From assembly GCF_001949145.1 (NCBI RefSeq), contig NW_019091431.1, positions 1,411,426 through 1,475,425 on the forward strand: a stretch of 64,000 nt of DNA. The letters run 5' to 3'. The notes under the pieces were generated by a model. That model was not told the origin of the DNA and searched no databases. It saw only the letters and a program-made list of their open reading frames with translations. The position numbers and the translations under genes are program-made. This stretch comes from Acanthaster planci (Eukaryota > Echinodermata > Asteroidea > Valvatida > Acanthasteridae). Shown piece by piece: positions 24,080 through 36,000 of the stretch. The number at the start of each line of letters is the position of its first letter. Position 1 is the stretch's first letter.

Positions 24080-27000
24080 CTGTTCGGGAAGGGAGGGAAA
24101 GCAAACAACGTTAACCCAAAAAAGGAAAATAACAGCACACGTAAAAACAACCAAAAGTGGGAGATGGAAAAAAGACGAACAAAAGCCCCAGCTGCCACAC
24201 ATTAAACTCAAGACTCACAACTTCTTGCTGGCTTCTTGTGTTGACGAGACCTGATCAAAATGAAATTGGCATAGTGCCACTACTTCCACAAAATCCCAGC
24301 CAGGCACTATGAGTATGCTGCACTGCCAACAGCTAAATAATGAAAACAATGCACCAGGCATTCCCAAGTGGTCTGCATGTATGTTAGAATCACGTTGCTA
24401 GTTTGACGTCAGAAGTGAATGACAAAGTTTGACGGTCAACATACTGATTTTGAAGTACACGGTGATTTCTTCAATTTCACTTTCAAGATGCTAATTCCAA
24501 CAAAAACTAAATTCTGTGACTTTTAAAAGCAGGTTCTCACATTTTCAAGGCTATCACTATCCCTCCAACATTCAAACTAGCAATGTTTGTGTGCCATTAG
24601 GAATAATGTGCTTCTCGGCAAGGTTCACTATGGGAAACAAAAGCAACTGAAGTCATGCCAATAACCACGGGAAAACCAAGCATTTTTAATATTCACCAGC
24701 ATCGTAAGAGAAGCAACAGTGCATGTGATTGGCTACACCTGCTCTTGCCATGCACAATGAGAAGGCATTTATACAAAGCAGTTCTGTTGGCATAAACAGG
24801 TTAAAACAGTTGGTCTCCTTAGTTAGATGTGTGCACTGTGTACTCTCTCAAGCAAATGATGTCATGAATGGTTTGTCAATAATGGAAAATACCAGAAGTC
24901 ATGTATTTTTCACCCAACAGTTCCACGATGACAAAGGTTTTTTTTTTACCTCTGACCACAATTTGGAAGCCTTACACCATTTGAAATAAATGAATGAAAA
25001 TAAAGCACACAGCGCCACTAACTGCTGATCAGCAACTGCTCTTCTTTCAATACATAATTATTATGCCAGCTTTCATTTTAGCTTTTTTTGTCTGCAACAC
25101 ATTTTAAAAACTCAGCATTTCTTTTTTAGGGGGGAGGGGTTTGACTAGATACAATTTTTTTTTTCTGGTGAACATACAATGTCAACAACAAAATGAAACT
25201 TAATTAGCCTTGTAGGCCTTTTGTCTCAGCTGCAAAAGTTAAAAGTTTTAAGGCCCCTCCTTCACAGGGTTAAAATCTTGGACTTTAAACGATGAAATAA
25301 TTTACATGCACGTTTGACGTGTCGGTAGCTATTAACACTTGACCCTCATTAATCTTTCGTATCGTTACACACTTTGTCCCCATAACAACATCTGATTGCG
25401 CAAAGGTGCTTTGTAACCACCCTGGTATAGATTCAACACATAGTGTTCAACAAACACCAAGGGGTGATCCCTTTGAGTTTGTCTTCTTGTTTTAACTGTC
25501 TGGCAGTATGTGGGAACTGAGTGTGATCAAGTGCCCCACTGGAGTAAACATCTGGCACAGCCTCTAGACCATACACTTGTTTGTTTCCTTGTTTGGTCTT
25601 CTTACCACTTACACAACACATTGCACTTCGAGGTTAACTCAAGTCAGTTAAAAGTTAGTAGTTCAAAGTTCCTCATCAGACCTAGAAAGTTACTCTAAAA
25701 GTAAAAAGAACTCACCGGTGGCCGTCTTTTAGAAAAACGGTACCAGTTGTCTAAAATTTCTTAATATGTAAAGTTTAACAATAACAATAACATTATTATA
25801 GAAATATAAAACAAAAAAAAAGGAGGAAAAAAATCATGTTAGACACTTGTTCAACATTTCGTTTTTAAAAGATTCTTTGGAATGATCCACGGCGGGACGC
25901 AAGTAACACTTGCTGTTTTTCTTTTTTTTCTTTGTTTTGTTTTGTGTGGAAGCTCTATCGAAAATCAAATTGATGTGACGACAGGTGCCGGTAGAGCTGG
26001 TATGGAGACAGGTGCCGCCACAACTGCCAGGGCGGCAGATGTGGGAGGATGGTAGAATTTACACTTGGGCCGCGTACACCGGCTCTGTGCCGCGTACCGG
26101 CATAGCGTTACCTTGCCATCTATGATTTCAACGTAGTCTGTGAAGCAAGTGAGGGAAGTTAGGAGAATGAAAACACAAGAATAATAGCTTTTACAAAAAG
26201 CCTCTTGTTGTGCTAAGAGGAAATACTGGGAATTAATCTATCGGATTGGTTTTGGCAGTCTAAATTTGTACAAAGGATATCCACAATTAATAAAAGTGAT
26301 TAATTTCTACCATCAATCTATACCTAGCTGCTATTTCCATTTTCACGAAGTTTCGTTTCTATCACTACAATTTACGATGACAATTTACTCTGTGCATTTC
26401 CCACTTTTCTAAATTTGTAAGCTCTGTAATGTTTAACAAGACATTCAACTTTCCCAAGAAAAATCGACAAGTGGACAGTCCTTGTAGCAAAAGTGACAGA
26501 ACTCTTGACCCAACTCTACATTAGGATATCCACTCCGAGCGGAACAAAAAAGGGCGTGTTTTTGGTACTCCTCGTATAGGTGTGCCATGAGGCGCGCAAG
26601 TATATGCACGTTTGACGCAGAGCACACTGGGTAAGCTTAACTAATTTATTGCGGCATGTATGGTCCTTGCATACAGCCAGAACGCATGCAAGAACCCGCT
26701 TGTAACCACCTGTCTTTCTTTCGCCGACTGGGGGTGCACTTCAGCTCGGGGCGGATACTTCACTCTGACACAAAACATGAAATAAGTGTCACTGTATACA
26801 CCAGAAGTGATTTCAGCTGAAATGGCCACTTTCTGCCTTACCTTCCGTCACGTGTGCATATCTACAGTTGGGCCTCTTGCAGCTACCGGACTTGAAATCA
26901 CGACACACTGGTATCGTATCAGCAGACTGCTACAAAGGAAGACAACATCCATCATAACAAGTGGTTTTCATTCAACTGTAACTATGCTCTGGTTAAAAGG

Positions 27001-30000
27001 TACAGTCAATCTGGTTCGTAAGTGTGACGTCACTTCAGTTTAAACCATGCCCACTGCACATGTACTGCACACAGACCAACATGCACTGATCGCTGTTTAC
27101 TTGGAACCATGGCACTGGAAATTAACGCGTAACTTCAGGGATTGTCCAATGGGAGCCTGCAAATCGTGGTGCGTCTGCCTTTGTGACTAAGTCACTTACG
27201 AACCTGATAGACCTGTAAGGACTTGATGATGTCACGCTTTGTTTACTTGTGCCCTTTCCTATGGCAGAGAGATAGGATGAGATCCAGTGAGTACGCTTAA
27301 CAAACATGTAAACAAAGCTCGACGTCACTGTTTTAGGTCTATTCTAAAAACATTGCAGCTGTTTCACAGATCCCAACTAGGATTTTTTGTTTTAGATGGC
27401 TGCCTGACTACTATATGATCAGTAGACAGTTGAATCCAACATAACTTTGGAAGTATGTACTACATAATCTGCATATCTTCGTATTGTATCTCGTAGTGTT
27501 TAGTACAACTTAAGAATGAATGATAAGTAACTTAGGATGTTTATGTGGATTAAAAATCTTGACACTGTAAAGTGAATCCATGTGCATATATAGTTCTATG
27601 ATATGATAGCTGCATGCTGCAAAAAATGAACTTTCATGCTTAGTTTGCAGAAACGGCTGCACTGTCTTAATTTTTCCAAAGCACTTTGCGATTTCAAATG
27701 CCTGGATCTACAAAAATAACATCCACTCTCTGAAAAGCTTTTGTGTCCCTGGCGGTAACTTTCAGCTCATGAATTGCCCTTCTCCTTTTTGGTTCTTAAA
27801 AAAAAAGCAAATGTACACCATTAGCAGCCCGTCATGCCAGCATTTGAAAAAAAAAATTCTTGATTTACTTGTCATTTTTCACAGCATTTTCAGCCGCCAT
27901 ATCTTTGCTTTTTTTAAAAATTGACTACCAGCTAACATGCAAGGGGCCAGTAAACTGCACAGTAGTTCAAGTGAATACATATCAGGAATTGAAAGTCCCC
28001 TCGTTTTTGCCCTCGACTGACCCAAACGATGGAAGTTTGAACTTCACATGCAGCGATGTATGTCACAACAGTATCAACAATACGGGCGATTCACAATAGT
28101 GTGCCTCCAAGAGTTTGCAACGTGTTGGCCAATCACAATGCGTGAAATTTGTCGACCCAATGTGCATTTGCAAAGGGTCGACAGATTTGGCGCATTGTGA
28201 TTGGCCAGTGCCTTGAAAACTCTTGGAGGCGCACTATTGTAAATTGCCTGTATTAATATCTTCCATTTTACTGGATACTGTTTCCAGGGTACATGTTTTA
28301 TTTTAGCAGTGAGTAAACCAAGTTTTTGGATGCAGAATATTTCAAGAGAAACCAAAAGACCCCAGGCGAAATTTATGCTACTTAGTTTGAAATCACTCAC
28401 TGCTTCACTTTTTAAAACATTTAATCAGTATTCACTTTAACCAATGGAACTGCTGTGCTCATGTGCTCGTTGTTGGGTGATCTTTGCCTATACAGTAAAT
28501 TTTTCTCTTTAAACTTGGTATCTTTAAAAAGTTGCTGCACAACACTTTTCACTAACATGACACCACAGAATAGTGCAACTTGCATGTATTTGTACAAACT
28601 TGCTGGACTGTTTCCAAAACTCTTTCACTACCAGTTTCTTTGGGGAAAAGAAATGCGCTTTGAATTCTATGATCTATTTTTGTCACCTGCCCTCCAAATT
28701 TTATTTTATCTTTCAGTTTCTTCTTTTGTACAACAGCTTCAGGCACCTAAAGATTTCCTGATGTGCAATCAATCCTACATTACAGAGCATTTAATGGTAA
28801 GGACAGCATCTCTCCTGGGATGAGCACATAAACACATCAGACGCTCCAAAGTGTTCCCCTTCTTGTTTTAATAGGCAAAAACAACAACAGCAGCACAGTT
28901 ACCTGCTGGGCCATAACTTGGTGTGTGTAGAAAGAAGGCATAGTAGCTGCGGCACCAGGAGGCACTGTTGGCATCATGGGAACTGCATTGCCATGGCAAC
29001 AAGACATCATCATGGCAACAAGACATCATCATGGAAACCAGCCAGCCAGCCAAGCACAAGGTATGGAGAAGTGGTATATTTGTGGGAGGGGGTTGGTTGT
29101 TGTGGTGGACAGGTGGTTTTGTTGATTTGGTTTGCATGCGATTTGGGAATTGAAGCGTGCCACAGTTTTTTGTTGAATAGTTTTAAGGTTGTCAAGCGCA
29201 GCGCAGACACAAGCATTTTCAAATGGCAGATATTGGGAGAGTTGGTAGAGAGGGGGAGAAAAAAAATAACCACAAATTAGAATGATGTTCGGAAGTTGTC
29301 ATGTCTTGAAGATTCCATTAATTTAAGTGGTTGTGCTTGGAAGTAAGAAATGAAGTATATGGATAGAGCTGAAATAGAAAGGACCTGCATGTGGACTGAT
29401 GAAAATGTGGGTGATCTGATAGAAAAAAATTGAACATAAGACCAATGGATAGTCATAACCACAGACTTTAAATGATTTACGATGTACTCTGAGGTGACAT
29501 ATTCCCCTCTCCAATAAATAAAATATCACACTGGGCGTATATAAAAATTTAAAGTTTTGATATGTGAATAGGAGCTGATGGGATGAAATTAATTTTGTTG
29601 TCACTTTTTGGTCATTCAACTAACTTTAGTAATTCAACCAGACATGTGGACCAATCAAAAAGAAAATCTGACAAAGATGGGAGTTGAACTTCTCAATACT
29701 GTTGAATTAGCCAAGGTGCTTGTTCCTTGCCCAAACTTTGTACATGTATAGTCTCCCGTTCTCTGTGCTGGGGACATTTGACACAGTTATTTCTAAACTG
29801 AATTCCACTGCTGAAATTCTACAAATGATGTTATTGAACCACAAGTGACTCATTGTCTTGCCCCCCAAAATCATGTTTTTAGACTCTCAGAATGGTGTGT
29901 CTTTGTACTATAAAGAAGTGACTGGCCATCCGAAAAACATTCCTTTTTGAGAAAAAACTGATATCCTACGGCTATTAGGAGAGCCACCTCACACCGAGAT

Positions 30001-33000
30001 TATGCCAACAAAAAGAAACAACAGAAGACAAGGGTGGAATCATGGTAACATATGAAAATAAAATCAAAATGGTTGTTTTAATTAAAACATACACAGCTTG
30101 CTCAGAGCTACAACTTTTGCAAGTGCATGTTGGTGCAAAAGTTCAAATTTACATTCAGGTGCAACACCGCAAGGTAACAGCAACCAATGAAGCAAGACAT
30201 TAGAACTGTTAATATGCCAGCTACATGCAAAATTAGTGAGTACATCTAAATAATAAAAGCACAAAGCAACACTGACAATAAAACATGTGGATTATTTAAG
30301 TTTTCTTAGGATGGTCCTTTGAAGGCACAACTGGTGACCATTTCAGTCATTAGTCTCACTGACTAAAAAAATTTAAACTGTGAACACAACTCTTGGGTCC
30401 CTGTTGCTGAATGACTACTTTGTGTTTTCTTGTATCTGTGGATGTACTCAGCATGTAACCGGGACTATTCATCACGTAACAGGAAGAAATATAACGGTAA
30501 AAATGGTTACAGTAATAAAGCAATTCAACCAAAAAATGGGCAGGAAAACTGGTCCATGAATACAACAGAGGTCAGTGCTGGGATGAAAATAACTGTCACA
30601 TCTAAAAAACAAGAGACCCCCACACATTAATGGGTGCTGAGATTTATGGCACAATCTGTTAATTGTTTTCTGCTGAAACTGATTTTTTCCACAGCAACTT
30701 TAGTGAAGATTTTTATGTTTTCCAATGTCCGTGATTGATTTTTTAGGGGAAGTAGTGGTGTTATTTTGATATTTTAGATCTGCATATAAGAGCAATGAGT
30801 TCTATCAGCAATCTACAGCAAACTTGAGATACACATGTACTCATCAAAACTAATTTTCCTCACGGCATTTCCTTTTGAGTAGTCAGAACTCTTTCAAATT
30901 TCAAAAGGGCTATCAGATAACTATGTCAATAATGAATGGCATTTTGACTTTTCCATGCCGGGGTAATGCCATACTGCATGGAAATTTCACATTACTATAA
31001 AAACTGTTTTTTAAAAACTGCAAATTTTGTACAAATACCTTCCTTGGAAAAAGGTGCTCATTCACAGAAAGTATCAAACAGCTTTAACACCCCCCCATTT
31101 AAGGTAAATGTGATGTGTGCACTTTGTTTATTCATCTGTTTTCCATCTTCCACAAAGATGAGTTTTGATGAGTGGTACACATATCTATCAGCAAACTACA
31201 TGAGAGAAAAGACCAAATGTTATTGCAATAGCGGTTTCTACGGTGAAATGTAATGTTACAGTGACAGAAAGAAGGAGGGAAGAACACAAATATTGGCACC
31301 TTCTGGAGTAGCTTTCTGCCATGTTTGAGCAGGAAGGGCAACCCAGCTGCCTGAACCTTGGTAGTGCCAATTCACTGACACCTCTGGGAAAAACAAGACA
31401 GTTGGTTTGGTATTTTTGATTTCCATCGTTTCTCTTTCTTTTAAGTGACGTTAGAAAGCATTTTTCAGGTTAGAGCAACTGCAAGTTATTGAAGTAGGAA
31501 AGAGTCGGAGAAGTGGAGATAGCATTCTTTTAAAAAGTGTGCTTTGTTTGAAAAAAAAACACCAAAGGCTACAAGAACTTGTACAAGTGATCTTGTGGCA
31601 AGGTCTGAAAAGGTCAAGCGAATCAGAGACTGTACAGAATAACCATAGATGTAAAGAGGAAAGTATTTCAGTCAATGACAAGATGGATTGGGCTGTCTCG
31701 TTTCCAGGGTCTTTAACATGCAACTCATGGTCAGGAGCAACCAATAAATGGAATGTAGCACAGGGCTGCAGCACAGTTTTGTTTGGTTGTGAATAATAGG
31801 AATTTTGGAGGGGGATTGAACTACATGCAAACAGTGCCCTTCATCTTTGTGGTGTAGAGTGGAATGCTTAATATTCTTTTGCAATTGATGTAATATGAGA
31901 GAAAGGAAGCCAAGTGCAGTTAAAGACAAAAAGGAAAATAAAATCAAAAGCATTCTCAAAATCAAAATCACGTTTAGAATTATCAGTGCAATGTCAGATG
32001 CAACTCATCCTTGCAACTCACAAAAAATTGTGGAAATATCGGTCAGACAGGAAAATGGAAAAGAGAGTTTCAAAAGAGAAATTTACAAAGAAACAGCAAG
32101 AAACAAAAGGGAAAGGGTGGCACTGTTGAAGGGTAGAGACAAGACACATGATTGGGACAGTCCTTGGGGACCCTTCGGATATTAATTAGCACCTGCCTTA
32201 TGGTGCAGTGCTAAGCCAATCACAAATACATTCTTAGTAAAGGTTGATTCTAGTTTGTGTTCCATTGACAACCCTTTTGGTCAAATGAAGATATTCTGGG
32301 ATATACAGATCAAGATTTTCCACAAATGTCTAAAAAGGCAAGTTCAACAGAAATATTAGGGGCCTGGCATTTTTTTAAACTGTGTTTATGGGCATTTTGT
32401 CTTTGTGTGAGCTAGAAATTTTTTTTGGGGGGGGGGCTGGTTGACTTTTGGATGGGGTTTAATCATGCTGTCAAGACCTTCACTTTAAAAGGAAGCACAG
32501 CATCCAACCATAGAAAGGCCAAGAGAGCAAAAAAGCCAGAGGACCAGAAGTACTTCAGCAAAGAAATGAACAAAATGCAAACAATGAAACCAATATCAGA
32601 AATCATAAACAATCGGTGGTCCAAAAATAAGACTTGAAGGCTTAACTCACTTGGTGGCGGTAGATAATGTGACGGCTGCCCATTCATCTGCATTGATGAA
32701 GGTAGACCTGGCTGGTACATCGTTGGGTGGTGTTGAATCACACTCTGTGTTGCTAGGTGTGATATGGCCCCCACCCCCTTCTTGGGTGGTGGAATGAGTC
32801 CCGGCAATGCAGGATTCTGGGTATGTTAAATGTGAAGCGCACAAAACAAATGGGGAAAGAGAAAGAGAGAGAGAGAAAAAAAGACAATTGGAGGGAACTG
32901 TTTGAATTCATAAAAGTACTACAAACAAACCCCTGGGTTTTAAGGAGATCGATAAAAACACTACGTGTACCTATTTCTAATTATTCAAATTCTACAATAT

Positions 33001-36000
33001 CTAAACGGTATACTGCTGGTGAAAAAGATGCAGTTGGTCATTAGCCGTCGTCTGTCTCTGATTTCCATAGCAGTGTGATAATTCCCCTTTTCCTTTTGCT
33101 AATGAAAACCTTCAATGAAGCTTTCAATGGTGAAATTCTTTCACTGTTGAGTTTGCTTCTAAAGACACGGGGTTCATTAAAAAAACACACCCCATCCTAA
33201 ATTACTTATATAAATGTAAATATTTCAATATTACTTCTCGATTTTGTACGGACAGCTGGCAAATAAACATGACAATTTAAATACAGTGTACATTTTACAC
33301 TACCCAAAACTATAGCAATGGTTCTATTCTCAACCTAACTTCCACCTAGAGAAGATTACTTTAATATATGATTTTTTTTTCCATTAGTACTAAGTTCTGT
33401 TACTAAAGAACTAATTTTTTTCAAAGACAAAACCATTTTTAGTCAGTGTGCGAAAGGACCATACAAGGCCACAGCGGTTTTGTTTTTTTAATGCCATTTG
33501 TTGTTTGAAAAAAAATCATGACCACAGCACAAAGACATAGCAAAGCCAAGGCGCGGACATCAACACAAAAAAGCAGAGGAAAAAAATGAGACCAAATTTG
33601 CTTAACAGCACACAGATGTAAAAATAGCTACACTGATCCTAACTCATGAAAAAAAGAACTTTTCCTGAAAATGTTTATCTAACTTAAGAAATTCTACCTG
33701 TGACAGATCCATGAATATGGGAACACAGAAATATCAATGAGTCCTTCATTTGAAAGTATAAAATGACCTCCTTTTTACGAATGTCAAAGACTAGATGCCT
33801 TAAAGTATACAAAAACCTTCTCTTCAGAGTCACCAAAATAAAATTTCCTCAAACAACCTAAAGTCCACAATTTTCCAAGTTCTCCAGTTCATCAAAAGAA
33901 TGTGTTCAAGTGTTAGCTTGCTGCTTGATGTATATTAGACAATCAGTTGTTTTGCTGGGTCTGGGTTCTTCAGAAATGAGAAGAAAAGGCAATCAGTGTT
34001 GAGTTTCAGATAAAATACCCAAACACGCAGGAATTGACAATTTGCTTCGCTCCTGAATTTGGGTTGGTAGACTAAGTTGAAGACAAAGGTGAGCTGTCTC
34101 AAGCATGTAAGTGTGGGTTTGTACAGGGTTTCTGCAATGGCAACCAGACTGGTGAAGAAAGTAGTAACTTTCATTAGCACCATAAAATGTCGAACTTTCT
34201 ATCAAGCAGCAAGTTAACATTCCATCCCTATCAACTACGCTCGACTTTGATTGGTTTTGTTATCAACTGACATCAGTGCACCAGTGAATGCCACTGTAAC
34301 AAGAACTACAATCAAGGTTGTCAGAACTCCCTTGTGGCTATGATGATATTGAAACTGCCTCTGCGGGCTTAGAGATCTTGTAACCAGTGTACTTCCCAAC
34401 GAAGTTCTCATAAGAGCATCCTATGAAGTTCTCATAAGATATGCTCTCCTGTTGAACTTAAAAGAAATTCTTTGTTTTGTTTATTGATTTACTTATTGTT
34501 GAGGAAGGTTTTAAATCTATCTGTGTGCATGTTTTGGGATTTTTCCTTTGGAATTAAAGTCGAACATCTTTTTTGTATTTCAAAATTAACTAGATATGCA
34601 AACATGCTCTTAACATTTCATCATAGATTACATGTATATTGCCTGACTTTGAAAATGGAATCTAATAACTATGCTGAAGTTATCTTTGAAAAGAAGTTTT
34701 TCAAGGTTAATGACATTCAAAGAGCAGTCCATACTGCATCGTCAAGATCGCAAGTCCACTGGAATCAGAAAATAAAGTCGTCATTCCACTGGAAAACATA
34801 TCAATTGGAAATAGTGTCTTCATTTATACACTGGAAACAGACAATGTTTTGCTTTTGAAGTGCTTCATACTTTGAACACTGCCACCATTTTGGCAAAAAA
34901 AGGATGCAGGTGCCATCACCACACGTGCACTGAGTGGCCAGTTTGGGAAAAAAAGAACTACTTAAAATCTACATAAAATCAGAGACATTTACATAAATGA
35001 ATAATAATCAATTGGCAAAGCATAAAGACAAACAAGACTACTTCCAGTACCAGAATGATGTCATCGGCAGGCTCCCGGGCTCGTTTCTTGCTGATTGTTT
35101 CAGGCGTGGTCGGAAGCTTATTAGTATGCGCAGCCATGATGGATTTTGGCCAATGGGATTGCAGCATGGGACAGGCAGAGTCATTAACATAAACCAGCAA
35201 GCAGAGCAGCAATGCATTGTGGGTGGAAAAACAAAAGAAGCAAAGGGTGGATGTCAGTGACCTCATGCATAAATAATGAATCAAGAGAAGAGAGATAGAA
35301 ACACACAGTCGACTCCTCAACCCTTGTTTACTGTCTACGAGTCAGTTCATAAACCGGTTTAGCAATCTATAAACCAGTCATTCTGAAGCATTTCAGTTTT
35401 GCACAAACATGTACCATGTGATCAAATTTTATTTCAACATGCCAGAATACTAACAAAGAAAAAAAAATCAAAACAACGACAATTCAACTGTATTTATGCA
35501 GAAACAAACATTCAAAAGTCGCCAGTGTGCTTACGTTTAGGTTTCTTCAAATCATTCTCTTAAATCAAGACATTTCTAAAAGATTTGATTCATTTCCAAG
35601 CCGGCAAACCAACCCCATATGTGATTCAACTCAAAAGGGGAATACAAAATAGGCTCGATGGTGCTGCTGACATACACCAGTGCATAAAACAGGTCCATTC
35701 CAAGGCATTATTAGCAAATTGTACATGAGAGGGGGAAAAATAAGACAAAAACTTCACGAGGATGTGTTAACATTAACAATCATGAGAGGTACATCATGTC
35801 AGACAAGATGAATCAGATGTCAACTGGGACTGTAACAACTGGTTGGATCAGACTAGTGAACATGCAATAGAACTTGATTGTTTTTTTTTCCCCCCAAAAA
35901 AAACCTGAGGAAAAACTTTACTGAAATATTGAGGCTTTGCACGTAGACTACTGATGATTGTTGGTCTGTTAAAACACAATGATTACTTCAGATCATCCTC

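Larger units (their letters stand above)
26927..28902 (-). other. MBNL intron between finger-5 exon and exon 28903-28982
   Basis: No exon seen. It contains the inverted-repeat elements at 27001-27217, 27231-27338 and 28081-28252, separated by AT-rich sequence. Confidence 0.6.

Noticed and set aside
28985-29000. X-box-like GTTGCCATGGCAAT motif (RFX site)
   Set aside because: One mismatch in the right half-site, and it overlaps an MBNL splice acceptor and a direct repeat, not a ciliary-gene promoter.
35108-35130. TACTAAT next to the NLS-exon acceptor as its branch point
   Set aside because: It is within a few nucleotides of the AG, too close for lariat formation; the long AG-free zone argues for a distant branch point.
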